Shown here: positions 8,714 through 15,982 of the stretch, piece after piece
How positions within the stretch are numbered: the first letter of the stretch is position 1
How the letters are laid out: every line of letters starts with the position of its first letter
NCBI RefSeq assembly: GCF_017315725.1
Contig: NZ_JAFLRG010000001.1
Span: 62,001-126,000, forward strand
DNA length: 64,000 bases
From: Trinickia acidisoli
GTDB taxonomy: Bacteria > Pseudomonadota > Gammaproteobacteria > Burkholderiales > Burkholderiaceae
Direction: 5' to 3'
Notes under the pieces: model-generated
What the model saw: the letters and a program-made list of their open reading frames with translations, nothing else
What the model was told of the DNA's origin: nothing
The model's database searches: none
Made by a program: the position numbers and the translations under genes

Positions 8714-9097
8714 TTACTCGGCGATCCGCTGCTGGAACCACTCCGCCGGCGCAACTTCGTCGAGCGCGCCAGCAGCCACCATTTCCATGGCCCTAACGGC
8801 GCCGGCCGGATCAAGCTTCAGCCGAAAGCCGTTGCCTGCCAGGAAAAGGCGCGCAATCACCCAGGCAGTTCTCTTGTTGCCGTCCGCAAAGCCATCATCC
8901 CACGCTAACCCATAGGCATATGCGGCGGCGAGCGCCGCCGCGTCCGCACCCGCATAAACATCGAGATTCTGCGGCCGTGCCAGTACCGACTCCACCGCGC
9001 CTTTGTCGCGCACACCATCGAGCCCGCCATGCTCAGCAAGCTGGCGATCATGGATTGCGTCAGTCAGGTCCGAACGCACCCAGCGCCATGCTGTCAT
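8714..9097 (-). CDS. doc: Doc/Fic-fold toxin with degenerate active site
   Basis: The 127-residue protein is a death-on-curing family member. Doc kinases inactivate EF-Tu through a Fic-type loop H-x-F-x-D-x-N-K-R-T. Here the loop reads WDDGFADGNKRTAW, so the position of the catalytic histidine is aspartate while F, D, N, K and R are kept. The nearby helix AAAYAYGLAW and the N-terminal HDRQLAEHGG segment are typical. The ATG overlaps the stop of an upstream antitoxin remnant (ATGA). Because that antitoxin is destroyed, an active Doc would be lethal. The histidine loss would make it tolerable. I infer an inactive toxin relic that still has an open frame. Confidence 0.8.
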   Translation of the reverse strand: MTAWRWVRSDLTDAIHDRQLAEHGGLDGVRDKGAVESVLARPQNLDVYAGADAAALAAAYAYGLAWDDGFADGNKRTAWVIARLFLAGNGFRLKLDPAGAVRAMEMVAAGALDEVAPAEWFQQRIAE

Positions 9098-9233
9098 TTG
9101 GCCAGTGCCCGCAAAATATCGCGGTCATCGTGCATGATCTCTTCCGCCAGCTTCACCTGGCGTTCAAAATCCAGGTTGTACGGCTAATCCGATAGCCGCG
9201 TTCGGGTGCCTCGGTTAGATACAAGGCATCGCC
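9094..9233 (-). pseudogene. Decayed AbrB-type antitoxin partner of doc
   Basis: Reading leftward, the codons GDALYLTEAPERGYRI are followed, one frame over, by PYNLDFERQVKLAEEIMH and DRDILRALAK, then a TGA that overlaps the doc ATG. This is the C-terminal half of the AbrB/SpoVT-type antitoxins paired with Doc. The N-terminal DNA-binding half is missing: a stop codon lies directly upstream of the first conserved codon. One base is lost between the two conserved pieces (near 9186), shifting the frame. The gene cannot make an antitoxin. Confidence 0.75.
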
Positions 9234-9299
9234 CTATGGCTGCATAACCCGGGGCCTCTGGACGGCGAAAAACCAAGGGAACCTCAAACCGATTTCGCC

Positions 9300-9884
9300 A
9301 TGAAAAGACTCCTGCCCCTCGCCGTATTCCTCGCCGTCACCGCCGGACAGGCGATGGCCGCCGATTCGTCCAATATGGCCGATACGCACACAAGAGGCAC
9401 CGTCGCGACCAAACGCCAGCCCAGCGACATCAAAGGCGTCGACTGGACCGCGTCGTACGAATCCGGCCCGCTGCCCACCGCTTATCGCGCCGAGGCTGCG
9501 TGCGGCGCACCGCTCAACGACCCGTACGTGATCGCGCACGGCGCCGACAAGGGTTTGGTGTTCCTCGTGGACCAGCACGACCGGCGGGTCAAGCAGTACA
9601 CGGTCCCTGGTGCGCGGATTCGCGCGATCGTTCATGTCAAATACGAGATGACCGCCCTCGATCGGGCGGACCTGGTATTCACCGACCGCCCCGGCCAGAA
9701 CCTTGTGGTGGTCCACACGACCATCGAGAACGCCGGCATATTCACCAGCAGCGATATTTACCCGCTTGCGTACCGACATGGGACCGTGATCGACAGCCGC
9801 CATCTGATCGATGACCCGAGCTTGACGAAAATGGTCGCGATGGGCGTTTCGCTATATCGCGAAGCCGAGCCGGCCGCCCATTAG
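9300..9884 (+). CDS. Secreted protein of unknown function
   Basis: The 194-residue product begins with a clear Sec signal peptide (MKRLLPLAVFLAVTAGQAMA, cleavage expected after AMA), so it should be periplasmic. The mature part has alternating strand patterns around VFLVDQHDRRVKQYTVPGAR and DLVFTDRPGQNLVVVHTTIE. There is a single cysteine near residue 68. I recognise no family. GC content and codon use match the core chromosome. The gene stands alone between toxin-antitoxin remnants. The 180 bases after it (9885-10063) hold only short GACCGGTCACG-like repeats and no gene I can support. Confidence 0.65.
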   Translation: MKRLLPLAVFLAVTAGQAMAADSSNMADTHTRGTVATKRQPSDIKGVDWTASYESGPLPTAYRAEAACGAPLNDPYVIAHGADKGLVFLVDQHDRRVKQYTVPGARIRAIVHVKYEMTALDRADLVFTDRPGQNLVVVHTTIENAGIFTSSDIYPLAYRHGTVIDSRHLIDDPSLTKMVAMGVSLYREAEPAAH

Positions 9885-10063
9885 CGCTGGCGAATGCCGG
9901 GTGCAGCAAAGTGTCGACACCTATGCTTCGGTGTTCGGAGGTTGCCATCGGGGCGTCGATGAACGACCGCTTACTTCCGGTCCGTTCGGCCACCTTCCCG
10001 AAATGACCGGTCACGATCCCGAGACGGCCGGTCACGTTCGTCCGAAATACGCACAAAGGTCGG

Positions 10064-10207
10064 GAAGGCATCGGGCGCGTGTTTTATTGCACGCACGTGG
10101 GCCAGCGCGTCGTCGTCCTACACTCCTTTGTGAAGAAGACGCAAGAAACCCCGCAGAACGAATTGCGCGTTGCCCGAGCGCGCCTCAAGGAGGTAAAAAA
10201 TGGCTAA
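10064..10207 (+). pseudogene. C-terminal remnant of HigB/Gp49-like toxin
   Basis: The frame reads GIGRVFYCTHVGQRVVVLHS, then FVKKTQETP and ELRVARARLKEV. This is the C-terminal part of the RelE/HigB toxins related to phage Gp49, with the characteristic 'RVFYC...LHSFVKKTQ' strand pair. About half of the ~110-residue toxin, the N-terminal part, is missing. The stop overlaps the ATG of the antitoxin remnant next to it, the normal higB-higA arrangement. Confidence 0.7.
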
Positions 10208-10274
10208 GACACAACCGAGTCAGGTTCGCGTCGAAGGGTTACCGACCCGCGTGCACCCAGTCTTCAACCCGTAG
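10200..10274 (+). pseudogene. N-terminal remnant of HigA-like antitoxin
   Basis: A strong ribosome binding site (AAGGAGGT) precedes an ATG and the codons MAKTQPSQVRVEGLPT, the start expected of a HigA antitoxin after HigB. From about codon 17 the frame runs into the 3' end of the oppositely oriented vapC gene and stops after 24 codons. The antitoxin has therefore lost its helix-turn-helix domain, and the boundary (~10245) marks where vapBC-containing DNA was joined. Confidence 0.6.
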
Positions 10275-10649
10275 ACCAGGTACTCGCTCGAACTCGCGAA
10301 GGTTATTCGTTATCAAAATCAGGCCTTGGGATCGGGCGTGCCCTGCAATCATCTGATCGTAGGGGCCAATCGGCTTGCCATTTTTTCCTAGCTCGGTCCT
10401 GAGTTGCCCACTATGCGCGGCCGCCTCGTGGTTGTAACTCAGGACGTCTAGGCGAGCCGCAAAACCCTCGACGACAGCCAGATTTTTTTCCGGCGACGCG
10501 GATTTCTCCGCGCCATAGATCAATTCCATCAAGGTCACTGTGCTGATGCAGAGTTGACCATGGTGGCGGTTGAATGCCTCGCGAACCTCATTGGGCTTGT
10601 TCTTGATGGTGAAGATGCAAATGGTCGTGTCGAGCATGTACTTGAGCAT
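10239..10649 (-). CDS. vapC: VapC-type PIN-domain toxin
   Basis: The 136-residue protein starts MLKYMLDTTICIF, with the first PIN aspartate at residue 7. It has STVTLMELIYGAEKS with the conserved glutamate and GPYDQMIAGHA with the later aspartate. The C-terminus LILITNNLREFERVPGLRVEDW is that of VapC/MvpA toxins, endoribonucleases that cut tRNA-fMet or other RNAs. All catalytic acids seem present. Its ATG overlaps the stop of vapB by one base, as in intact vapBC operons. Confidence 0.92.
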   Translation of the reverse strand: MLKYMLDTTICIFTIKNKPNEVREAFNRHHGQLCISTVTLMELIYGAEKSASPEKNLAVVEGFAARLDVLSYNHEAAAHSGQLRTELGKNGKPIGPYDQMIAGHARSQGLILITNNLREFERVPGLRVEDWVHAGR

Positions 10650-10879
10650 CAGAACGCCTCACGCTCCTGATCGGCGGGCTGGTTGCGCGTGGACATGAAG
10701 TCCGGGCTGACGCCTTCGCCATCAAACCAGCTATCCCAGGATTCCCCGGCAGGGGTGAGTATGCGGGTGCGACCGATGGCCACCACGTCGACCCGTTTTA
10801 CATCGTCGGGAAGCGCCACGGATTTTGGGAGGCGTACCGCCTGGCTGCGGTTACTTTTAAAGATGGCGCCTTGTTCCAC
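10649..10879 (-). CDS. vapB: VapB-type antitoxin
   Basis: The product is 76 residues from the GTG at 10879: VEQGAIFKSNRSQAVRLPKS is the swapped-hairpin AbrB-type DNA-binding domain of VapB antitoxins. It is followed by VDVVAIGRTRILTPAGESWD and an acidic tail that wraps the toxin. I prefer the GTG to longer extensions because the conserved domain begins there and AAGAAG lies eight bases upstream. It binds VapC and represses its own promoter in characterised homologues. Confidence 0.88.
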   Translation of the reverse strand: MEQGAIFKSNRSQAVRLPKSVALPDDVKRVDVVAIGRTRILTPAGESWDSWFDGEGVSPDFMSTRNQPADQEREAF

Positions 10880-11100
10880 GATGAGCTTCTTGGGATATGT
10901 CAATGGGATATACCGATCGGGCGAAGGCCGTGATCGTCGTCGGCGTATGTAGGCTGCTCTCCCTTCATGCTGGCCCTCCGTCGTTTGCTCACCGATAGGC
11001 GAGCGCTCCACACTCAAAAAGCCGAGGGCGGTTACGGTTGGGCAGGCCAAACCGCGAATCTTGCCGTGTGTCGCAAATTAGGCTGCATGTGTAGCCAAAT

Positions 11101-11262
11101 ATGCTTGAATCGCGATTCACCCTTCTTTTCAGCGACTACCGTCGGCGCGTGTTGGGGCTCTTGCTCCTCCAGCCCGAATTGCAATATCACGTCCGTGAGA
11201 TCGCACGGCGGACGGGGACCTCGGCGGGGACGCTACACAAAGAGCTGGCGCGTCTCGCATCT
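11101..11262 (+). pseudogene. Truncated winged-helix transcriptional regulator
   Basis: The first ~54 codons (LLFSDYRRRVLGLLLLQPEL, then YHVREIARRTGTSAGTLHKE) are the helix-turn-helix of ArsR-like regulators that are often fused to a nucleotidyltransferase domain. Homology ends at ELARLA, exactly where the 3' end of the leftward 38-residue-repeat gene begins. The rest of the frame is the reverse complement of that gene and not protein-like. The regulator is therefore cut short at the boundary of the repeat gene. Confidence 0.65.
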
Positions 11263-12820
11263 ATGTCGTCGCGCGCCGTAATTTCGCCAACTGAATTCTT
11301 GCCGCGCGTTGGGCATCGATCGGGAGGTACTGCACAGTGCGCGCGAACGCGGCAAGGGGCCTGCCGCGATACTCAGGCGGTAGCCGCCGAGCCAGGTCCA
11401 AGATTTGCCGCGCCAGTTCCGCGTGCGGGAATCGCTCGAGCTCGTCGGCGAGCGCGGTCAGAGGACGGATACGATCCTCGGCGGGAAGTCGCGCGATCTG
11501 ATCGAAGACGCGATCGAATGCAGGCTGATGCCCTGCGTCCGGCAGCAGCACGATTTTGCGCATGAGCGTGCCCAAGAGCCGGCCGTGATCCTTCGTCGAC
11601 AATCGCTCGGGCTGATCCGCGAGGCGGTTGAATGCCGGTATCCGCTCGGAGTCCGGCAATTGCTCGATCGTGTGAGCGAGCGCCTTGAGCGGCTCGCGGC
11701 GATACTCCGCAGGCAAGTGTTCAACCGCACCGGAAATCCGGTCGAACGCTGCCGATCGTTCAGCTTCCGGTAGTGCCCTGATCGCAAAAGCCAGGGCATC
11801 CAGGAGTCGGCTGCGCGATTCGGCGGACAACGGTTCGGCCTGAGCGTAAATCCGTTCGAACATCGGCAGCCGCGCGGTGACCGGCATCGATTCGTCAATA
11901 CCGGCTGCGAGGCCGGCCAAGGGTTCGCCGCGATGAGTAAGGGGCAGTTGGATAGCGTGATGGGCGACGCGGCCGAATGCCGTCAGCCGATCGGCATCCG
12001 TGGCTTGCACTAAATGCCCTATCGCGCGTGCAAGGGCATCCAAGGGCTCACTGCGATTTTCGAACGGCAGTTGCTCAACCTGATCCAAGGCGCGGGTGAA
12101 CGCCGTTAACCGATGGGCAACCGGAAGCGACCTTATCTCTCTTGCGAGCGCGGCCAAGGGGGAGCCGCGATGACCAGGGGGCAGTTGTTCGACTTGAGCG
12201 AAGACACTGTCGAACGTTTGCTGGCGCTTGCCGGCTGGGAGTAGTCCTATGTGGCGCGACAGTGCTTCCAACGGCCAACTGCGCTGTTCAGCGGGCAGTG
12301 GCTCGATCTGACCGAAGACGCGATGGGCCGCGGACGGCTGCTTGCCATTCGGAAGCCCTCCTATCGCGTAGGTAAGCTCTTCCAAGGGTTGGGCGCGATG
12401 GTCGGGGGGCAGCAGTTCGATTTGGGCGGCGATACTGTCGAATGCCCGACTGCGCTTGGATTCCGGCAGTTCGCGGATTCGCTTCGATAGGGACGTCAGG
12501 AGGATGCGCCGCGAAGGAGCATCCTCGATCGGCTCAATCTGCTGGAGCAGTTCGTCGAATTGTCTTGGCGTGCGTACTTGACTGACACGCGCTTGAAGCG
12601 GGGCGGCATCTTCTTTCCGAGGAACGTCGACCAGCCCCGGACGGCGGGCGTTGGTCGATGCAAGTCTCCCTCTAATCGACCCGCCAAGGAGACGGCTCAG
12701 TGGCCCAGCGTTCGGGCTGCTATCGGTCGGAACGGGCAGGCGACGCTGCGAAACGGAAGGGGGCGATTCGGGGATGCCGGGCGCAGTGGCATCACTAGAG
12801 TTAATCCGCCAACTAGCCAT
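11261..12820 (-). CDS. 38-residue helical-repeat protein, paralogue A
   Basis: This 519-residue protein has a ~75-residue Ser/Pro/Gly-rich, probably disordered N-terminus. A conserved cap follows (VSQVRTPRQFDELLQQIEPI), then about eleven tandem repeats of 38 residues. The consensus is R-x-x-P-L-x-A-L-A-x-x-I-x-x-LP-x-x-x-R-x-x-A-F-x-x-V-x-x-Q-x-E-x-LP-x-E-x; each unit predicts two helices, giving an alpha-solenoid. There is no signal peptide or membrane segment. Paralogues lie at 17429-18979 and 19472-21010. I know of no named family with exactly this repeat. The disordered N-terminus plus solenoid resembles type III secreted repeat effectors in layout, but that is only an inference. Confidence 0.75.
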   Translation of the reverse strand: MASWRINSSDATAPGIPESPPSVSQRRLPVPTDSSPNAGPLSRLLGGSIRGRLASTNARRPGLVDVPRKEDAAPLQARVSQVRTPRQFDELLQQIEPIEDAPSRRILLTSLSKRIRELPESKRSRAFDSIAAQIELLPPDHRAQPLEELTYAIGGLPNGKQPSAAHRVFGQIEPLPAEQRSWPLEALSRHIGLLPAGKRQQTFDSVFAQVEQLPPGHRGSPLAALAREIRSLPVAHRLTAFTRALDQVEQLPFENRSEPLDALARAIGHLVQATDADRLTAFGRVAHHAIQLPLTHRGEPLAGLAAGIDESMPVTARLPMFERIYAQAEPLSAESRSRLLDALAFAIRALPEAERSAAFDRISGAVEHLPAEYRREPLKALAHTIEQLPDSERIPAFNRLADQPERLSTKDHGRLLGTLMRKIVLLPDAGHQPAFDRVFDQIARLPAEDRIRPLTALADELERFPHAELARQILDLARRLPPEYRGRPLAAFARTVQYLPIDAQRAARIQLAKLRRATT

Positions 12821-12847
12821 TTTCGTCTGACCAAGGTTCCGTTGTGG

Positions 12848-12922
12848 AATCCGGACCGTAGCGCACGCGGATGTCGTTCGCCTTCCGTCAACACGAAGCC
12901 TTGTGTCTCAAGCCGCAGAAAT
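12848..12922 (-). promoter_or_regulatory. Conserved upstream element of repeat gene A
   Basis: Read in the gene's direction this begins TTTCTGCGGCTTGAG and continues through GGCTTCGTGTTGACGGAAGG to GCTACGGTCCGGATT. It ends about 30 bases before the ATG. Nearly the same block stands before both paralogues. It contains TTGACG, a possible -35 hexamer, but no convincing -10. It may be the promoter, a 5' leader, or simply the duplicated flank of the gene. Confidence 0.5.
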
Positions 12923-13077
12923 GCTGCGCGGGGCTGCCGCGCTTTCGGGCACGACGGCCGTTGATGCTCCACCGGCAGTACTTCCCTCATCGCCGACGGT
13001 GGATATTGCCGGCAACGCTCGTCAATCCATGCGTACGCCGCGGAAGGTCATTCGCGACGTACGCTGCGCCTTTTTAC

Positions 13078-13686
13078 TTACATCGGCGGTTTCACCCCAT
13101 CCTTTTCCACCACGATGCGTTGCGCGGCATAGCCTGAGCCTGCCGGGCTCGCGACGACGAACACCTGCTTGCCGGGCAACAGGTCGTCATGCGTGGCGGG
13201 CGCGAAGGTCACGATCGGCACGTTTTCCGGCACCGTGACCGCGTTCGAGCCGCCTTTATACGAGAGCTTCAGATCGCGGCCGCTGGTGCCTTGCACGACC
13301 TGATCGACGTTCGCGTTGGTCATCGAGCTGTTCGGGCCCAGATCCCACGCGTAGTGGCCTTCGCCCGTGCCGCGCGCGGATTCGGGGAACACCAGCACTT
13401 CGGTCGCGGTGAGCTTGCCGTCGACGCCGGTCATCGCCGCCGTGCCGACGAACGAGCCCGGCTTGATGTCCTGCAACTTGATGTTCTTGAGTGCAGTGAC
13501 GGGGGTGTCGGCCTTCACGGCGATCTTGACGGTGTCGCCGCTGCGACGATGCACGGTGAGCGTGTCGCCGGACAGCGAAACGATGTCGCCGCGGATGCGC
13601 GCCGGTTTGGCCGGCGCTTGAGCCAATGCCACGGATGCAAGCGAAAGCGTCATAACGCTGACGGCGAGTTTGATTCGAATCGACAT
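13078..13686 (-). CDS. Periplasmic DUF5666-like protein
   Basis: The product is 202 residues from the ATG at 13686, selected because AAGGAGATCCC precedes it and it opens a clear signal peptide (MSIRIKLAVSVMTLSLASVA, cleaved at LAQA). The mature part is beta-rich. IRGDIVSLSGDTLTVHRRSG and VKIAVKADTPVTALKNI form an OB-like fold of the DUF5666 kind. It lies downstream of the oxidoreductase and cytochrome b genes on the same strand, so it likely belongs to their operon. Its function is unknown. Confidence 0.65.
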   Translation of the reverse strand: MSIRIKLAVSVMTLSLASVALAQAPAKPARIRGDIVSLSGDTLTVHRRSGDTVKIAVKADTPVTALKNIKLQDIKPGSFVGTAAMTGVDGKLTATEVLVFPESARGTGEGHYAWDLGPNSSMTNANVDQVVQGTSGRDLKLSYKGGSNAVTVPENVPIVTFAPATHDDLLPGKQVFVVASPAGSGYAAQRIVVEKDGVKPPM

Positions 13687-13744
13687 GGGATCTCCTTGTT
13701 TTGTCGAAGGTGGGGCGAGCGTGAGTAGGCGTGAGGTGCGCTCG

Positions 13745-14518
13745 TCATGAACCGCCGAACCAGTTGTAGCCCTGGTTCTCCCAATAGCCGCCCGGGTATT
13801 CATTGGTAACGGTGATCGCGACGATGTGCTTCGGATTCTTGTAGCCGAGCTTGGTCGGCATGCGCAGCTTCATGGGGAAGCCGTATTTCGGCGGCAGGAT
13901 CTGGCCGTCGTAGGTGAGCGTGAGCAGCGTCTGCGCGTGAAGCGCAGTCGGCATGTCGATGCTCGTCGAATAGTTGTCCGCGCAGTGGAAGGCGACATAC
14001 TTCGCGCTCGTGTCGGCCCCTGCGCGTGCGAGGAAACGTGCGAAGCGCACGCCGCCCCACTTGCCGATCGCACTCCAACCTTCGATGCAGATGTGTCGTG
14101 TGATTTGGCTTTCCTGCGGCATCGCATGCAGTTCGTCGAGCGTCCACACGCGCTTGCCTTTCACGAGCCCACCGATCGTCAGCTTGTAGGTCGACGGATC
14201 GACTTCGGGGACTTCATCGATGTCGTAGAACGCGTTGAACGGAAACGGTCGCGTGATCATCGACTCGGGATAGGTTGGCGCGAGCTTGTTCGGATCGAAC
14301 AGGAATGCCTGTGCATCGTCGTTGAACGATGAGATCTTGCGCAGCATCGCGTCGATCGACTTGTCGTCGCTGATGCTGCAGCCGGACAGCATCGCTAGGC
14401 CGCCAAGCGAAAGAATGCGCTTGCCGAATAAGCGGCGTGCGGGCGCCTTTAATTCCTTTGCCGCGTCTTTGATGATGAGATCGGCGTCGGGTCTGGATTC
14501 GAGGAGTTTGCGCGACAT
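13745..14518 (-). CDS. Tat-exported molybdopterin oxidoreductase (sulfite oxidase/MsrP fold)
   Basis: The 257-residue protein has the molybdopterin-binding fold of sulfite-oxidase-type enzymes. HICIEGWSAIGKWGGVRF carries the cysteine that ligates molybdenum. GFPMKLRMPTKLGYKNPKHI is a conserved cofactor-contact region. The N-terminus has a twin-arginine motif (RRLFGK, residues ~28-33), a hydrophobic stretch and a lipobox-like LSGC, so it is probably Tat-exported and perhaps lipid-anchored. The cytochrome b561 gene 28 bases upstream would supply electrons, as MsrQ does for MsrP. Substrate is not evident: methionine-sulfoxide repair is possible, but overall similarity is to generic 'oxidoreductase molybdopterin-binding' proteins. 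Confidence 0.8.
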   Translation of the reverse strand: MSRKLLESRPDADLIIKDAAKELKAPARRLFGKRILSLGGLAMLSGCSISDDKSIDAMLRKISSFNDDAQAFLFDPNKLAPTYPESMITRPFPFNAFYDIDEVPEVDPSTYKLTIGGLVKGKRVWTLDELHAMPQESQITRHICIEGWSAIGKWGGVRFARFLARAGADTSAKYVAFHCADNYSTSIDMPTALHAQTLLTLTYDGQILPPKYGFPMKLRMPTKLGYKNPKHIVAITVTNEYPGGYWENQGYNWFGGS

Positions 14519-14546
14519 CGTTGAAGGTTCCTTGGCAAGCGAGGCC

Positions 14547-15155
14547 CTAGCGCCCGCGTATCATCGTCAGAAGCGAGCGCGGCACGAGCGCAACCATCGC
14601 GACGTGCACCACGAAGAACGCAACCAAAAAGCTCATGCCGAAGAAGTGCACGACGCGGGCGTTGTCGTAGCCTCCCATCAGCGTGCGCAGCAGCGGGAAT
14701 TGCACCGATTTCCACACGACGAGTCCCGAGAGAATCACGATCGAGAGGTCCAAGATCACCGCGAGGTACGCGGCCTTCTGCACGGCGTTGTAGTGCGTGA
14801 GATCGTCGTGGCCGAGCTTGCCGCGCAGCGCGGCGTACGCATCGCCGAAGACGCGCTTGAGGTGCAGCGGAAACATGCGGCGCCGTAATCGCCCGGTCGC
14901 AATATTCATCGAGAGATAGACGATGAAGTTCGCGGCCAATAGCCACATCGCCGCGAAATGCCACTGAATCGCGCCGCCGAGCCAGCCGCCCAGCGTGACG
15001 GCGGACGGAAACGTCAGGGTCTTGAAGATCGGCGATGCGTTATAGATCTGCCAGCCGCTCGTCGCCATGATGAGAATGGCGAGCGCATTGATCCAGTGTG
15101 TGACGCGCAGCCAGAGCGGCTGGATGGTTTGATGCGTTTGCGTTTGCTTTTGCAC
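14547..15155 (-). CDS. Cytochrome b561-type membrane protein
   Basis: The 202-residue protein has four strong hydrophobic helices. Haem-ligand histidines are in RVTHWINALAILIMATSGW (helix 1), IQWHFAAMWLLAANF (helix 2) and ARVVHFFGMSFLVAFFVVHV (helix 4, two histidines). This is the Ni/Fe-hydrogenase-type b-cytochrome (DUF4405/cytb561) layout. It is the first gene of the leftward operon and precedes the molybdopterin oxidoreductase, so it is the likely quinol-side partner. It is divergent from the two-component regulator genes. Confidence 0.85.
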   Translation of the reverse strand: MQKQTQTHQTIQPLWLRVTHWINALAILIMATSGWQIYNASPIFKTLTFPSAVTLGGWLGGAIQWHFAAMWLLAANFIVYLSMNIATGRLRRRMFPLHLKRVFGDAYAALRGKLGHDDLTHYNAVQKAAYLAVILDLSIVILSGLVVWKSVQFPLLRTLMGGYDNARVVHFFGMSFLVAFFVVHVAMVALVPRSLLTMIRGR

Positions 15156-15218
15156 GCCATGCCTCGCGTTCGATCGAGCCTAAACGCTTGGCATGGTAAT
15201 GAGGCGGCGCTGATCGCT

Positions 15219-15247
15219 CGATGACCCGTCGATGACTTTTTTGTCAT
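15219..15247. promoter_or_regulatory. Candidate operator for the adjacent response regulator
   Basis: In the shared region between the divergent cytochrome and regulator genes, CGATGAC occurs twice with exactly 11 bases between starts (15219 and 15230), the spacing typical of OmpR/PhoB-family half-sites. The second copy is followed by a mirror GTCAT, giving ATGAC-TTTTTT-GTCAT at 15232-15247. It could let the regulator control both itself and the redox operon. This is pattern recognition only. Confidence 0.4.
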
Positions 15248-15310
15248 TTATCGCGGGGATCGCGCATGCCGTCGCTAAAATGTCGCTAGTGCAATCAGGA
15301 CGGCGCCAGC

Positions 15311-15982
15311 ATGACCATCCTCGTGATCGAAGACGACCGCAAGACCGGCGATTATCTGAAGAAGGGACTCACGGAGTCCGGCTATCAGGTCGATCTCGCG
15401 CGCAACGGCACGGACGGTCTGCATCAGGCGCTTGCGAACCCGTACGAGTTGATCGTGCTCGACGTGATGTTGCCCGGCATCGACGGATGGCAAATCATGT
15501 CGGCACTGCGCGCGAAACGTGACTTGCCTGTCATTTTTCTGACGGCGCGCGATCATGTGACGGACCGCATTCATGGCCTCGAATTGGGCGCCGACGATTA
15601 CCTCGTCAAACCGTTCTCCTTCACCGAACTCGTCTTGCGCATCCGCACGTTGCTCAGGCGTGGCGTCATGCGCGAATCGGACACATTTCAAATCGTTGAT
15701 CTGCACGTCGACATCTTACGCCGCAAGGTGACCAGAAAGGGCATCGACATTACGCTGACCAATAAGGAATTTGCACTGCTGCATCTATTTTGCAAGCGAC
15801 AAGGCGAAGCGCTTTCGCGCACGCTGATCGCATCGGAAGTGTGGGATATGAACTTCGACAGCGACACGAACGTGGTCGATGTCGCGGTGAAGCGTTTGCG
15901 CGCGAAGATCGACAATCCGTTCGATCTCAAGCTGATTCACACGGTGCGCAGCATCGGCTATTCGTTTGGAGAAGATTCTTGA
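15311..15982 (+). CDS. OmpR-family response regulator (heavy-metal/oxidant type)
   Basis: The 223-residue protein has a receiver domain with acidic pocket EDD at residues 8-10, phosphoacceptor aspartate in [10 protein letters not shown] (~residue 53), a conserved T in FLTARD and K in YLVKPFS. It has a C-terminal winged helix ([20 protein letters not shown] to [20 protein letters not shown]). It is closest in pattern to CusR/IrlR/HprR regulators. Its stop overlaps the kinase start. It is divergent from the molybdopterin/cytochrome operon, the same relation as HprRS with msrPQ in E. coli, so control of that operon is likely. Confidence 0.9.
   Translation: MTILVIEDDRKTGDYLKKGLTESGYQVDLARNGTDGLHQALANPYELIVLDVMLPGIDGWQIMSALRAKRDLPVIFLTARDHVTDRIHGLELGADDYLVKPFSFTELVLRIRTLLRRGVMRESDTFQIVDLHVDILRRKVTRKGIDITLTNKEFALLHLFCKRQGEALSRTLIASEVWDMNFDSDTNVVDVAVKRLRAKIDNPFDLKLIHTVRSIGYSFGEDS

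Noticed and set aside
9901..10356. 151-codon open frame on the + strand
   Set aside because: It spans repeat-like DNA, the higBA remnant and the antisense of vapC, and the translation is low-complexity Arg/Pro sequence with no domain.
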